The notes: a model not told the origin generated them from the letters alone. Counted from the first letter of the stretch, positions 9,290-18,340 are shown. The stretch is 64,000 nt of DNA from Roseibacterium elongatum DSM 19469 (GCF_000590925.1 NZ_CP004372.1:1531001-1595000), one strand, 5' to 3'. A program made the numbers and translations.

Positions 9290-9871
9290 ATGGCAGAACG
9301 TAACGAACGCCGGGGTCGCCGCCGCGACGAGCGCGAGGAAACCCCCGAATTCGCCGACCGTCTGGTCGCGATCAACCGCGTCTCCAAGACCGTGAAGGGG
9401 GGCAAGCGTTTCGGCTTCGCCGCGCTCGTCGTGGTCGGTGACCAGCGGGGTCGCGTCGGCTTTGGCAAGGGCAAGGCCAAGGAGGTCCCCGAGGCGATCC
9501 GCAAGGCGACCGAGCAGGCCAAGCGCAACCTGATCCGCGTGCCGCTGAAAGAGGGTCGCACCCTGCATCACGACGTCAAGGGCCATCACGGCGCCGGCAA
9601 GGTCGTCATGCGCACCGCGCCGGAAGGCACCGGGATCATCGCCGGTGGTCCGATGCGCGCCGTGTTCGAGATGCTGGGCATCAAGGACGTGGTCGCCAAA
9701 TCGACCGGCACCCAGAACCCCTACAACATGATCCGCGCCACGCTGGACGGCCTCCGCAACGAAAGCTCGCCCCGCATGGTGGCCGCGCGTCGTGGCAAGA
9801 AAGTGGCTGACATCCTGCCCAAGCGTGACGAAGCGCCGGCCGAATCCAGCCAAGTCGCCGAGGAGGCCTGA
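9290..9871 (+). CDS. rpsE: 30S ribosomal protein S5
   Basis: Small-subunit protein S5 (193 aa), important for decoding fidelity. The frame is open further upstream, but the ATG of [19 protein letters not shown] is preceded by GAAAGGA at the right distance and matches family starts. Core motifs are [20 protein letters not shown], the [19 protein letters not shown] segment and [13 protein letters not shown]. It is followed after 5 nt by rpmD. Confidence 0.96.
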   Translation: MAERNERRGRRRDEREETPEFADRLVAINRVSKTVKGGKRFGFAALVVVGDQRGRVGFGKGKAKEVPEAIRKATEQAKRNLIRVPLKEGRTLHHDVKGHHGAGKVVMRTAPEGTGIIAGGPMRAVFEMLGIKDVVAKSTGTQNPYNMIRATLDGLRNESSPRMVAARRGKKVADILPKRDEAPAESSQVAEEA

Positions 9872-9876
9872 GACCC

Positions 9877-10065
9877 ATGGCAAAGACCATCGTCGTCAAG
9901 CAGATCGGCTCGCCGATCCGTCGCCCCGAGATCCAGCGCAAGACGCTGATCGGCCTGGGCCTGAACAAGATGCACAAGACCCGCGAGTTGGAGGATACCC
10001 CCTCGGTCCGCGGCATGATCAACAAGATCCCGCATCTGGTCGAGATCGTCGAAGAGCGCGGCTGA
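9877..10065 (+). CDS. rpmD: 50S ribosomal protein L30
   Basis: Small large-subunit protein L30 (62 aa). [20 protein letters not shown] and [18 protein letters not shown] fit the family. It ends just before a hairpin and a putative promoter in the 195-nt gap before rplO. Confidence 0.95.
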   Translation: MAKTIVVKQIGSPIRRPEIQRKTLIGLGLNKMHKTRELEDTPSVRGMINKIPHLVEIVEERG

Positions 10066-10093
10066 CCCCGCCCTTCGACTGCAAGATCGCAGC

Positions 10094-10117
10094 CGCCCCC
10101 GCATGCCGGGGGCGTTT
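10094..10117 (+). terminator. Weak intrinsic terminator after rpmD
   Basis: Perfect 8-bp stem CGCCCCCG / CGGGGGCG with loop CATGC, followed only by TTTCGCG. The short U-tract suggests partial termination or attenuation before rplO. Confidence 0.5.
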
Positions 10118-10137
10118 CGCGTTCCAGGGGCTGGGGC

Positions 10138-10166
10138 TTGCCTTGGCGTCCGACTCCGCCTATACG
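10138..10166 (+). promoter_or_regulatory. Putative sigma70-type promoter for rplO-secY
   Basis: TTGCCT at 10138-10143 and TATACG at 10161-10166 are separated by 17 nt. It lies directly downstream of the hairpin after rpmD and about 95 nt before the rplO start, the place where an internal promoter would be needed if that hairpin terminates. Assigned by motif and context only. Confidence 0.45.
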
Positions 10167-10260
10167 CCCCCGGTGGCCGACCGGGCCACATCAAGCAATC
10201 AAGAAAAGCCGTGTCTGTCCCACCTCGCTTCGGGGGCGGTTCCGGCCAAGGAGAAGCGAC

Positions 10261-10734
10261 ATGAAATTGCATGAACTGCGCGACAATCCCGGCGCAACGA
10301 AAACCAAGAAACGCGTGGGCCGCGGCCCCGGCTCGGGCAAGGGCAAGACCGCCGGCCGTGGTATCAAGGGCCAGAAGTCGCGTTCGGGTGTGGCCATCGC
10401 CGGCTACGAGGGCGGCCAGATGCCGCTCTACCAGCGTCTTCCCAAGCGTGGCTTCAACAAGCCCAACCGCAAGGAATTCGCTGTTGTGAACCTCGGCCTG
10501 ATCGAGAAATTCGTCGAGGCCGGCAAGCTGGATGCGGGGGCCGAGATCACCGAGGATGCGCTGGTGGCATCGGGCCTGGTGCGGCGCAAGCTGGACGGCG
10601 TGCGCGTGCTTGCCAAAGGCGAGGTGACCTCCAAGCTGACCATCACCGTGACCGGCGCCTCGAAGGCGGCAGTGGCCGCGGTTGAAAAGGCCGGCGGCTC
10701 GCTGACGACGACGGCAGCGGCTGCGGCGGAATAA
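10261..10734 (+). CDS. rplO: 50S ribosomal protein L15
   Basis: Large-subunit protein L15 (157 aa), late assembly. [20 protein letters not shown] and the Gly-rich [19 protein letters not shown] stretch are diagnostic. The start follows AAGGAGAAG at good spacing; the upstream open frame has no support. The C-terminus ends in a short Ala run. A 133-nt spacer with a strong hairpin precedes secY. Confidence 0.96.
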   Translation: MKLHELRDNPGATKTKKRVGRGPGSGKGKTAGRGIKGQKSRSGVAIAGYEGGQMPLYQRLPKRGFNKPNRKEFAVVNLGLIEKFVEAGKLDAGAEITEDALVASGLVRRKLDGVRVLAKGEVTSKLTITVTGASKAAVAAVEKAGGSLTTTAAAAAE

Positions 10735-10811
10735 CCCGTTTGGGGGCGGCTGCCCCTTTCGGCGCTTGTGGGCGGTTGCCACGCCGCCTACATCGTAACT
10801 CAGGATTATTC

Positions 10812-10846
10812 GCGCCGCAGGACCGCATGGACCGGTCTTGCGGCGC
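10812..10846 (+). promoter_or_regulatory. Strong leader hairpin upstream of secY
   Basis: Arms GCGCCGCA-G-GACC (10812-10824) and GGTC-T-TGCGGCGC (10834-10846) pair over 12 bp with one G-U or bulged pair. The 3' arm ends 11 nt before the AGAGAGG ribosome binding site of secY. There is no U-tract, so it may tune secY translation or mark an mRNA processing site. Confidence 0.5.
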
Positions 10847-10867
10847 ATCGCGCATAAGAGAGGCGGC

Positions 10868-12238
10868 ATGGCATCAGCAGCGGAGCAAATGGCCGCGAAC
10901 ATGAGCTGGAAGGCATTCGGCAGAGCGACCGAATTGCGCCAGCGCATCGTGTTCACCCTCGGTCTTCTGATCATCTACCGCGTCGGCACCTACATTCCCG
11001 TTCCGGGCATCGACGGTGTCGAACTGCGCAACTTCTTCGAGCAGGCGGCAGCCGGTCTTGGCGGCGTGCTGAACATGTTCACCGGCGGCGCGCTGTCGCG
11101 GATGGGGGTCTTTGCCCTCGGGATCATGCCCTATATCTCGGCCTCGATCATCGTCCAGCTGATGGCGTCGATGGTTCCCGCGCTCGAGCAGCTCAAGAAA
11201 GAGGGCGAACAGGGTCGCAAAAAGCTGAACCAGTACACGCGCTACGGCACCGTCGCCCTGGCCACGGCTCAGGCCTATGGCCTTGCCGTCAGCATGGAAT
11301 CCGGCGGTCTGGCGGCCGATCCGGGCTGGTTCTTCCGCGCGGCCTGCGTCATCACGCTGGTCGGCGGCACGATGTTCCTGATGTGGCTGGGCGAGCAGAT
11401 CACGCAACGCGGCATCGGCAACGGCATCTCGCTGATCATCTTTGTCGGCATCATCGCCGAGATTCCCGCCGCCTTGGCGCAGTTCTTTGAATCGGGGCGC
11501 TCCGGCTCGTTGACCACGCCGGCCGTTCTGGGTGTGATCTTCATGCTGACCGCGACGCTGTTCTTCGTCGTGTTCATGGAACGGTCCTTGCGCAAGATCC
11601 ACATCCAGTATCCCCGCCGGCAAGTGGGGATGAAGGTCTATGACGGCGGGTCCAGCCACCTGCCGATCAAGGTGAACCCGGCCGGTGTGATCCCGGCGAT
11701 CTTCGCCTCGTCGCTGTTGTTGCTGCCCACGACGCTGACGACCTTTTCGGGCGGTCAGGCGACCAGCCCGGTCATGTCGTGGGTCCTGGCCAATTTCGGG
11801 CCCGGTCAGCCGCTCTATCTGGCGTTCTTTGCCGGCATGGTGATCTTCTTCACCTATTTCTACACCCTCAATGTGTCGTTCAAGACCGAGGACGTGGCCG
11901 ACAACCTCAAGAACCAGAACGGTTTCGTGCCGGGTATCCGTCCCGGCAAGCGGACGGCCGAATACCTCGATTACGTGGTGAACCGCATTCTCGTTCTGGG
12001 CTCGGCCTATCTGGCGCTGGTCGTGTTGCTGCCAGAAATCGTGCGCACCAACCTGGCCATCACCGCCTATTTCGGGGGTACCTCGATCCTGATTATCGTC
12101 TCGGTGGGCATGGACACCGTGCAACAGATCCAATCGCATCTCTTGGCGCATCAATACGAGGGGCTGCTTGAGAAATCGCAGCTGCGCGGGCGCAAGGGCG
12201 GCAAATCGAAGGCACGGAAAGGGCCCGCACGTCGATGA
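10868..12238 (+). CDS. secY: Protein translocase subunit SecY
   Basis: Channel-forming subunit of the SecYEG translocon in the inner membrane (456 aa, ten membrane segments). The plug region [10 protein letters not shown] follows the first segment; loop motif [19 protein letters not shown] is the conserved cytosolic region before TM9. I choose the ATG of [15 protein letters not shown] because AGAGAGG precedes it; ten extra in-frame codons upstream lack a binding site. The stop overlaps the adk start (ATGA), the usual alphaproteobacterial arrangement. Confidence 0.97.
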   Translation: MASAAEQMAANMSWKAFGRATELRQRIVFTLGLLIIYRVGTYIPVPGIDGVELRNFFEQAAAGLGGVLNMFTGGALSRMGVFALGIMPYISASIIVQLMASMVPALEQLKKEGEQGRKKLNQYTRYGTVALATAQAYGLAVSMESGGLAADPGWFFRAACVITLVGGTMFLMWLGEQITQRGIGNGISLIIFVGIIAEIPAALAQFFESGRSGSLTTPAVLGVIFMLTATLFFVVFMERSLRKIHIQYPRRQVGMKVYDGGSSHLPIKVNPAGVIPAIFASSLLLLPTTLTTFSGGQATSPVMSWVLANFGPGQPLYLAFFAGMVIFFTYFYTLNVSFKTEDVADNLKNQNGFVPGIRPGKRTAEYLDYVVNRILVLGSAYLALVVLLPEIVRTNLAITAYFGGTSILIIVSVGMDTVQQIQSHLLAHQYEGLLEKSQLRGRKGGKSKARKGPARR

Positions 12239-12810
12239 ACATCATTCTTCTCGGACCGCCCGGCGCGGGCAAAGGCACCCAGGCCGGCATTCTGGTCGAA
12301 GAGCGCGGCATGGTTCAGCTCTCGACCGGCGACATGCTGCGCGAGGCCAAGGGCAGCGGCACCGAGATGGGCAACCGCGTGGCCGAGGTCATGGCCCGTG
12401 GCGAGCTTGTCACCGACGAGATCGTGATCGGGCTGATCCGCGAAAAGCTGGCGACCGTCAAAGCCGCCGGGTTCATCTTCGACGGGTTCCCCCGCACCCT
12501 GGCGCAGGCCGATGCCCTTGGCGATCTTCTGGCCGACGAGGGGCAGACCCTCGATGCCGTGATCGAGATGCAGGTCGATGACGACGTGCTTGTACAACGG
12601 GTCGTCAACCGCGCCACCGAGGCCGCGGCCGCGGGGCAGCCCGTGCGCGCCGACGACAATGCCGAAAGCATGAAGGTGCGGCTGATGGAGTACTACAAGA
12701 AGACCTCGCCCCTGATCGGCTATTACCACGCCAAGGGGCAGCTTCAGTCCATCGACGGTCTGGGCCAGATCGACGAGGTCGCGGCCGCGATCAAGGCGAT
12801 CCTGGGCTGA
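12235..12810 (+). CDS. adk: Adenylate kinase (short-LID form)
   Basis: Converts ATP + AMP to 2 ADP in the cytosol. The P-loop [10 protein letters not shown] is at residues 7-16; the AMP-binding segment STGDMLREA follows, and [13 protein letters not shown] is the family signature. At 191 aa it lacks the 27-residue zinc-binding LID insertion of long adenylate kinases. It is translationally coupled to secY. A promoter-like sequence follows it before rpsM. Confidence 0.97.
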   Translation: MNIILLGPPGAGKGTQAGILVEERGMVQLSTGDMLREAKGSGTEMGNRVAEVMARGELVTDEIVIGLIREKLATVKAAGFIFDGFPRTLAQADALGDLLADEGQTLDAVIEMQVDDDVLVQRVVNRATEAAAAGQPVRADDNAESMKVRLMEYYKKTSPLIGYYHAKGQLQSIDGLGQIDEVAAAIKAILG

Positions 12811-12846
12811 ATCGGCGCGTGTCGGGGCCGATTGCCGCGGCAGGGG

Positions 12847-12875
12847 TTGACGATGTCACCGATCCCCAATATGCG
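12847..12875 (+). promoter_or_regulatory. Putative sigma70 promoter for rpsM-rpsK
   Basis: TTGACG (12847-12852), 17-nt spacer and TATGCG (12870-12875) lie in the 222-nt gap between adk and rpsM, the usual position of the alpha-operon promoter. The remaining gap is GC-rich leader without a clear terminator. Confidence 0.5.
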
Positions 12876-13032
12876 CACCACTTCCGCAAGGAAAAGCGTG
12901 TCTCGATTCGGGGTGTCCCGGCCGCGACACACCACCTGTAGAGATGACTGCGGCCCGGTCGCGCGATGCGCCGGGCTAACGTTGTGAAAAAAGGGCCTGG
13001 CGCTACGGGCTCGCAACGAAAGGACAATTGAC

Positions 13033-13401
13033 GTGGCACGTATTGCCGGCGTGAACATTCCCACCGCCAAGCGCGTTCCGATCGCGCTCACCTACATCAC
13101 CGGAATTGGCCAGTCCTCGGCCAAGGAAATCTGCGCCGCCGTCGGCATCGACGAGAGCCGTCGCGTCAACGAACTGAGCGACGCCGAGGTTCTGCAGATC
13201 CGCGAGCATATCGACGCGAATTTCACCGTCGAGGGCGACCTGCGCCGCGAGACCCAGATGAACATCAAGCGTCTGATGGACCTGGGCTGCTACCGCGGTC
13301 TGCGCCATCGCCGCAACCTGCCGGTTCGCGGTCAGCGCACGCACACCAACGCACGCACGCGCAAGGGCCCCGCAAAGGCCATTGCCGGCAAAAAGAAATA
13401 A
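13033..13401 (+). CDS. rpsM: 30S ribosomal protein S13
   Basis: Small-subunit head protein S13 (122 aa), which contacts P-site tRNA and L5. It uses a GTG start (V)[20 protein letters not shown], preceded by AAAGGACA. The C-terminal basic segment [20 protein letters not shown] is diagnostic. No rpmJ (L36) lies between secY and rpsM, as is usual in alphaproteobacteria. Confidence 0.96.
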   Translation: MARIAGVNIPTAKRVPIALTYITGIGQSSAKEICAAVGIDESRRVNELSDAEVLQIREHIDANFTVEGDLRRETQMNIKRLMDLGCYRGLRHRRNLPVRGQRTHTNARTRKGPAKAIAGKKK

Positions 13402-13416
13402 GGGAGGGCTGGTTCA

Positions 13417-13806
13417 ATGGCACGCGATCGTCGTCCCGCCAAGCGCAAGGTTTCGAAGAACATCGCCACCGGTGTGGCCCATGTGAATTCGTCCTTCAAC
13501 AACACCAAGATCCTGATTTCCGACGTGCAGGGCAACGCCATTTCCTGGTCGTCCGCCGGCACGATGGGGTTCAAGGGCAGCCGCAAATCGACCCCCTATG
13601 CCGCGCAGATGGCCGCCGAAGATGCCGGCCGCAAGGCACAGGAACACGGCGTCAAGACGCTGGAAGTCGAAGTGCAGGGCCCCGGATCGGGCCGCGAGTC
13701 GGCGCTGCGCGCGCTGGCCGCTGTCGGCTTTCAGATCACGTCGATCCGTGACGTGACGCCGATGGCCCATAACGGCTGCCGTCCGCCCAAGCGCCGCCGC
13801 GTGTAA
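13417..13806 (+). CDS. rpsK: 30S ribosomal protein S11
   Basis: Small-subunit platform protein S11 (129 aa), lining the mRNA exit channel. [20 protein letters not shown], the [20 protein letters not shown] segment and [18 protein letters not shown] at the C-terminus are all family blocks. It lies 15 nt after rpsM. Confidence 0.97.
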   Translation: MARDRRPAKRKVSKNIATGVAHVNSSFNNTKILISDVQGNAISWSSAGTMGFKGSRKSTPYAAQMAAEDAGRKAQEHGVKTLEVEVQGPGSGRESALRALAAVGFQITSIRDVTPMAHNGCRPPKRRRV

Positions 13807-13821
13807 GCGAACAGTTTTTCT

Positions 13822-13903
13822 GGCGGGTTGCGTGCGCATGCGCGCGGCCCGCCGCTGTCATTTTGATCCTCGGGCGTACCGGGCCATCGGATCCACCCGG
13901 TAC
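13822..13903 (+). promoter_or_regulatory. Two consecutive hairpins in the rpoA leader
   Basis: First hairpin: arms GGCGGG (13822-13827) and CCCGCC (13848-13853) around an inner GCGTGCGC/GCGCGC stem. Second: GTACCGGG (13876-13883) and CCCGGTAC (13896-13903), a perfect 8-bp stem ending 18 nt before the rpoA ATG and just upstream of its TGGAGGCG binding site. Neither has a U-tract; processing or translational control is plausible. Confidence 0.45.
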
Positions 13904-13920
13904 AAGTATGGAGGCGACGC

Positions 13921-14937
13921 ATGATCCACAAGAATTGGCAAGAGCTTATCAAACCGACCCAACTGGTCGTGAACCCCGGCACCGACCCGGCCCGCAAGGC
14001 CTCGGTCGTGGCCGAGCCGCTCGAGCGGGGCTTTGGCCTGACGCTGGGCAACGCCCTGCGCCGCGTGCTGATGAGCTCGCTTCAGGGCGCGGCCATCACT
14101 AGCGTCCAGATCGACGGTGTCCTGCACGAGTTTTCGTCGGTCGCCGGCGTGCGTGAGGACGTGACCGACATCGTTCTGAACCTCAAGGGCGTCGCCATCC
14201 GCATGGAAGCCGAAGGCCCCAAGCGCCTGTCGATTTCGGCCAAGGGGCCGAAGCTCGTCACCGCGGGCGATATCTCGGAAAGCGCGGGCATCGAGATCCT
14301 GAACAAGGATCACGTGATCTGCCACCTCGACGAGGGCGCGGACCTCTACATGGAACTGACGGTCAACACCGGTAAGGGCTATGTGTCGGCGGACAAGAAC
14401 CGCCCCGAGGATGCGCCCATCGGCCTGATGCCGATCGACGCGATCTACTCGCCGGTGAAAAAGGTGTCCTACGACGTGCAGCCCACCCGCGAGGGGCAGG
14501 TGCTCGACTATGACAAGCTGACGCTCAAGCTGGAAACCGACGGATCGGTCACGCCTGATGATGCCGTGGCCTATGCCGCGCGCATCCTGCAGGACCAGTT
14601 GTCGATCTTCGTGAATTTCGACGAGCCCGAGGCCGCCGGCCGTCAGGACGACGAGGACGATCTGGAGTTCAACCCGCTTCTGCTCAAGAAGGTGGACGAG
14701 CTCGAATTGTCGGTCCGGTCTGCCAACTGCCTCAAGAACGACAATATCGTCTATATCGGCGACCTGATCCAGAAGACCGAAGCCGAGATGCTGCGCACCC
14801 CGAACTTCGGCCGGAAGTCGCTGAACGAGATCAAGGAAGTGCTGTCCGGCATGGGCCTGCATCTGGGGATGGATATCGTCGATTGGCCGCCCGACAATAT
14901 CGAGGAACTGGCCAAGAAGTACGAAGACAACTTCTGA
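13921..14937 (+). CDS. rpoA: DNA-directed RNA polymerase subunit alpha
   Basis: RNA polymerase assembly subunit (338 aa). The N-terminal dimerisation domain has [19 protein letters not shown] and the [13 protein letters not shown] segment. After a linker, the C-terminal domain has [16 protein letters not shown] and the [18 protein letters not shown] segment, which bind UP elements and activators. It lies between rpsK and rplQ as usual. The spacer to rplQ holds a GC hairpin without U-run. Confidence 0.98.
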   Translation: MIHKNWQELIKPTQLVVNPGTDPARKASVVAEPLERGFGLTLGNALRRVLMSSLQGAAITSVQIDGVLHEFSSVAGVREDVTDIVLNLKGVAIRMEAEGPKRLSISAKGPKLVTAGDISESAGIEILNKDHVICHLDEGADLYMELTVNTGKGYVSADKNRPEDAPIGLMPIDAIYSPVKKVSYDVQPTREGQVLDYDKLTLKLETDGSVTPDDAVAYAARILQDQLSIFVNFDEPEAAGRQDDEDDLEFNPLLLKKVDELELSVRSANCLKNDNIVYIGDLIQKTEAEMLRTPNFGRKSLNEIKEVLSGMGLHLGMDIVDWPPDNIEELAKKYEDNF

Positions 14938-14944
14938 CGGTTTC

Positions 14945-14964
14945 GGGGGCGGTCCGCCGCCCCC
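14945..14964 (+). promoter_or_regulatory. GC hairpin between rpoA and rplQ
   Basis: Perfect 8-bp stem GGGGGCGG / CCGCCCCC with loop TCCG just after the rpoA stop. No U-tract follows, so it is more likely an mRNA-stabilising or processing element than a terminator. Confidence 0.4.
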
Positions 14965-15070
14965 GCCAATGCTCGGACGGCCGGGGACGACAAGGGCATC
15001 CCGCCCCAAGGAGAGGGGTCCGCCACGCATGGACCCCCGGACAAAGCAAAACGAGACCAGGAGATAGAAA

Positions 15071-15589
15071 ATGCGTCACGCTCGCGGATACCGCCGCCTG
15101 AACCGGACCCATGAACACCGCAAGGCGATGTTCGCCAACATGGCCGGGTCGCTGATCGAACATGAACAGATCAAGACGACCCTGCCCAAGGCCAAGGAAT
15201 TGCGCCGCATCGTCGAAAAGCTGATCACGCTGGGCAAGCGCGGCGATCTTCATGCCCGCCGTCAGGCCGCGTCGCAGCTCAAGCAGGACATGCATGTCGC
15301 CAAGCTGTTCGAGGTGCTCGGCCCCCGCTACGCCGAACGCCAGGGCGGCTATGTTCGCGTGCTGAAGGCCGGCTTCCGCTATGGTGACATGGCGCCGATG
15401 GCGATCATCGAATTCGTCGACCGCGATGTCCGACGCCAAGGGCGCCGCAGACCGCGCCCGCGAAGAGGACATGGCCGAGTTCGACGCGGAGTAATCCCGC
15501 CCGACAGGCCGCCCCCATCCAAGGGTGGCACCCAACAGCCCCCGCCGTTCAGGCGGGGGCTTTTTCGTTTGCCGCGTGTCGCGACGTAA
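15071..15589 (+). CDS. rplQ: 50S ribosomal protein L17 with frameshifted C-terminus
   Basis: Large-subunit protein L17 near the exit tunnel. Residues 1-118 are normal ([20 protein letters not shown] to IIEFVDRDV). The frame then runs into an Arg/Pro-rich tail to 172 aa, longer than the usual ~140. In the next frame the expected acidic end [20 protein letters not shown] and a stop at 15492-15494 appear. Removing one C at 15430/15431 (GTCCGAC to GTCGAC) restores a 140-aa protein. L17 is generally essential and the lost tail is peripheral, so this is either a tolerated mutation or a sequencing error. A terminator follows. Confidence 0.92.
   Translation: MRHARGYRRLNRTHEHRKAMFANMAGSLIEHEQIKTTLPKAKELRRIVEKLITLGKRGDLHARRQAASQLKQDMHVAKLFEVLGPRYAERQGGYVRVLKAGFRYGDMAPMAIIEFVDRDVRRQGRRRPRPRRGHGRVRRGVIPPDRPPPSKGGTQQPPPFRRGLFRLPRVAT
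15537..15565 (+). terminator. Strong intrinsic terminator ending the ribosomal cluster
   Basis: Stem GCCCCCGCC / GGCGGGGGC (extended by A-T at the base) with loop GTTCA, followed by TTTTT. It lies 43 nt after the restored rplQ stop. Confidence 0.88.
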
Positions 15590-15618
15590 CGAGAGACGGG
15601 CTCGCATACGCTTTTGCG

Positions 15619-15670
15619 TTGACCCCCGACTCGGGGACCTGTCTAAAAGGACATGTTCTTTTGGTCAGGT
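15619..15670 (+). promoter_or_regulatory. luxR promoter overlapped by a 34-bp dyad operator
   Basis: A promoter-like TTGACC (15619-15624) and TCTAAA (15642-15647) are 17 nt apart. Lying over the -10 and the start site is a 34-bp dyad (15637-15670), symmetric at 28 of 34 positions. The outer arms are ACCTG and CAGGT, the inner arms AAAAG/CTTTT, and the centre ACATGT. The ACCTG...CAGGT ends resemble lux-box half-sites, although the whole is longer than a classic 20-bp lux box. It ends 2 nt before the luxR ATG, so it could also fold as an RNA hairpin that hides the start. Protein bound here would most simply repress luxR. Confidence 0.65.
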
Positions 15671-15672
15671 TC

Positions 15673-16284
15673 ATGTCTAAAGCACCCGTTCTCGATCTTC
15701 TTCTGCACGAGTTGTCTCTGGCGGCGCCGGCCGGTTTCGCCGTCGGTTTACACATTAGATACGTCTCGCCCCTTATCATGGTGAACACCTATCCCGACGC
15801 CTGGCAGGAGGTTTACACCGCGAAGCTCTACGGATTGCGCGACCCGACATTGGCCTGGGGCCTCAGCCATACCGGCACCCGCCGCTGGAGCGAGATCGGT
15901 CTGCCCGATCCGTTCGGCATCATGGCGGAGGCCGCGGGGTATGGCCTGACCTACGGGATGATCGCCTCGATCGGGCCGATGTCGTCGCGCACCATCGCCG
16001 GCGCCAGCCGCCAGGACCGCGAGTTCGCCGAAAACGAGATGGAACACATTCTCAGGATCGTGCAGCGCATGCACGACCTGTCGGAACCGCCGGCCCGCCT
16101 GTCCAAGGCGCAGGCCGACGCCCTGAAATGTATCGCGGAGGGGGACCGCCATGCAGCTGCCGCAGCCAAACTTGGAATTTCCGAAAGTGCCCTCAAGGCG
16201 CGCCTGACCTCCGCCCGGCAAAAGCTGATGGCCCGCACAACGGCCGAAGCGGTGCAAAGGGCAAAGGAGTACGGGTTCATCTAG
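15673..16284 (+). CDS. luxR: LuxR-family autoinducer-binding transcriptional regulator
   Basis: Quorum-sensing regulator (203 aa from ATG 15673). The N-terminal autoinducer-binding domain carries the conserved pattern YPDAWQEVYTAKLYGLRDP followed by a RRW, which places the Trp, Tyr and Asp-Pro of the acyl-HSL pocket. The C-terminal helix-turn-helix is AKLGISESALKARL but is divergent from classic LuxR (AQADALK in place of REREVL). A TTG start 54 nt upstream would translate through the dyad and is unlikely. luxI follows 80 nt downstream, so this is a cognate pair. No strong Shine-Dalgarno is visible. Confidence 0.9.
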   Translation: MSKAPVLDLLLHELSLAAPAGFAVGLHIRYVSPLIMVNTYPDAWQEVYTAKLYGLRDPTLAWGLSHTGTRRWSEIGLPDPFGIMAEAAGYGLTYGMIASIGPMSSRTIAGASRQDREFAENEMEHILRIVQRMHDLSEPPARLSKAQADALKCIAEGDRHAAAAAKLGISESALKARLTSARQKLMARTTAEAVQRAKEYGFI

Positions 16285-16364
16285 GGTCTGGATGACAGCA
16301 GAGGCAAAAGGGTCGTCCCCGCGGTGCGTTTGTTGACCACAACCACCCGAGAGGACTCTTTGAC

Positions 16365-16952
16365 ATGGAAACTGCAACGCTCTCTTTCGACAACATGCAC
16401 ACCTACGGCCCGCTTTTCGCCAACATGCTCAAGGCGCGCCACCGCACCTTCATCGAAGGCAAGCAGTGGGACTTGCCCGAAGAGGCCGGCATGGAATTCG
16501 ACCAGTATGACACCGCGCAGAGCCGCTGGGTCTGCGTGCATGAAAACGGCCGGGTCATGGCCGGGGTGCGCCTGACCCCCACCACGGCGAAATGCGGCAT
16601 CTACAGCTACATGGTGCGCGATGCGCAGCGCGGGCTGCTCGATACGATCCCCGGCAACCTGCTGTGGGAACCGGCCCCGATCGCCGATCATATCTGGGAT
16701 GCGAACCGCCTGTTCGTGGTCGATGACGTGCCGACCGAGATCCGCCGCCGCGTGCAGATGTCCCTGATGGGGCACATGGTGCGCTCGGCCCGCGCGCAGG
16801 GGGCCACGATCCTGATCGGCCTCTTGCCCACGCTGATCCCGCGCCTGGCCCGACGCCTCGGCATCGACATGGTGCCGGCGGGCCCCGAGATGAGTTTCGC
16901 CGGCGTGCCGCACCGCGTCTACTTCGTCTCGATGGCGTCGAAGATGCATTGA
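16365..16952 (+). CDS. luxI: Acyl-homoserine-lactone synthase (LuxI family)
   Basis: Makes acyl-homoserine lactones from S-adenosylmethionine and acyl-ACP. The 195-aa length and the conserved residues fit: R27, F29, W35, D46 and D49 (the last two in EFDQYD), and RLTPTT about residue 70. The WExSR motif reads WDANR, with Asp replacing the usual Glu. Upstream AGAGGA gives a good ribosome binding site. It sits between luxR and rarA. The acyl chain made cannot be read from sequence. Confidence 0.9.
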   Translation: METATLSFDNMHTYGPLFANMLKARHRTFIEGKQWDLPEEAGMEFDQYDTAQSRWVCVHENGRVMAGVRLTPTTAKCGIYSYMVRDAQRGLLDTIPGNLLWEPAPIADHIWDANRLFVVDDVPTEIRRRVQMSLMGHMVRSARAQGATILIGLLPTLIPRLARRLGIDMVPAGPEMSFAGVPHRVYFVSMASKMH

Positions 16953-16986
16953 GGGGGGCGTCCGGGCGGGATACGCTCGCCCGGTC

Positions 16987-18309
16987 ATGCCCGACCTGTT
17001 CGACACCGCCCCCGCGGCGACGACCGCGGACACCGCCAGGGGCCCCAGGCCCCTGGCCGACCGCCTGCGCCCGCGCGCCCTGTCCGAGGTCATCGGGCAG
17101 GACCACCTGCTTGGCCCCGAGGGCAGCCTGCGCGTCATGCTCGATGCGGGCAGCCTGCCCTCGCTGATCTTCTGGGGGCCGCCCGGCGTGGGCAAGACCA
17201 CCATCGCGCGCCTGCTGGCCGATGAAACGGACCTGCATTTCGTCCAGATCAGTGCGATCTTCACCGGCGTGCCGGAACTGCGCAAAGTGTTCGAGGCCGC
17301 GCGCCATCGCCATGCGAACGGGCAGGGGACGCTGCTCTTCGTGGACGAGATCCACCGCTTCAACAAGGCGCAACAGGACGGCTTCCTGCCGCATATGGAG
17401 GATGGGACCATCCTGTTGGTGGGTGCCACCACCGAAAACCCGTCGTTCGAGTTGAACGCCGCCGTCCTGTCGCGCGCGCAGGTGCTGGTCTTGAACCTGC
17501 TGGACGAGGGGGCGCTGGACCAGTTGCTGGAACGGGCCGAGCTGGAATTGGGCAAGACCCTGCCGCTGACGCCCGAGGCGCGCCATGCCCTGCGGGACAT
17601 GGCCGATGGCGATGGGCGTGCGCTGCTCAACCTTGTAGAGCAGGTCGCGGCGTGGGAGACGGGCGCACCGCTGGATACCTCGGCGCTGGCGCATCGCCTG
17701 CAACGCCGTGCCGCGCAATACGACAAATCGGGCGAGGCGCATTACAACCTGATCTCGGCCTTGCACAAATCGGTGCGCGGGTCAGACCCGGACGCGGCGC
17801 TGTATTGGCTGGCGCGGATGCTGGAGGGCGGCGAAGACCCGCGTTTCCTCGCGCGGCGCATCACCCGCATGTCGGTCGAGGATATCGGGCTGGCCGACCC
17901 GCAGGCGCAGCGCCAATGCCTCGATGCCTGGGAAACCTTTGAACGGCTCGGCTCCCCCGAGGGGGAATTGGCGCTGGCGCAGGCGGTGATCTACCTCGCC
18001 CTCGCGCCGAAATCGAACGCGGCCTACACCGCCTACAAGGATTCGCGCGCCTCGGCGAAATCAACCGGCTCCCTGCCGCCGCCCAAACACATCATGAACG
18101 CGCCCACCAAGATGATGAAAGAGCAGGGCTATGGCGCGGGCTATGCCTATGACCACGATGCCGAAGACGGGTTTTCGGGGCAGAACTATTTCCCCGAACG
18201 CATGGGGCGCGCGCATTTCTACCACCCGGTCGAGCGCGGCTTCGAGCGTGACCTGAAAAAGCGCCTCGACTGGTTCGAAGGCCTGCGCAAGAAGCGCCAG
18301 CGCGGTTGA
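16987..18309 (+). CDS. rarA: Replication-associated recombination protein A (AAA+ ATPase)
   Basis: RarA/MgsA clamp-loader-like AAA+ ATPase acting at stalled replication forks (440 aa). Walker A GPPGVGKT is at residues 64-71, and Walker B plus sensor region are FVDEIHRFNKAQQDGFLPHM and GATTENPSFELN. The C-terminal MgsA domain has YPxxx-type segments such as APKSNAAYTAYKDSR and GQNYFPERM. It begins 34 nt after luxI and could share its transcript. crcB follows at 31 nt. Confidence 0.95.
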   Translation: MPDLFDTAPAATTADTARGPRPLADRLRPRALSEVIGQDHLLGPEGSLRVMLDAGSLPSLIFWGPPGVGKTTIARLLADETDLHFVQISAIFTGVPELRKVFEAARHRHANGQGTLLFVDEIHRFNKAQQDGFLPHMEDGTILLVGATTENPSFELNAAVLSRAQVLVLNLLDEGALDQLLERAELELGKTLPLTPEARHALRDMADGDGRALLNLVEQVAAWETGAPLDTSALAHRLQRRAAQYDKSGEAHYNLISALHKSVRGSDPDAALYWLARMLEGGEDPRFLARRITRMSVEDIGLADPQAQRQCLDAWETFERLGSPEGELALAQAVIYLALAPKSNAAYTAYKDSRASAKSTGSLPPPKHIMNAPTKMMKEQGYGAGYAYDHDAEDGFSGQNYFPERMGRAHFYHPVERGFERDLKKRLDWFEGLRKKRQRG

Positions 18310-18340
18310 CAAGCGCCCCGCGCGCGCCCATCCCCGGCGC

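Noticed and set aside
15619..15672. TTG at 15619 as luxR start (18 extra residues)
   Set aside because: It would translate through the promoter and dyad, lacks a ribosome binding site, and the added residues do not resemble LuxR N-termini.
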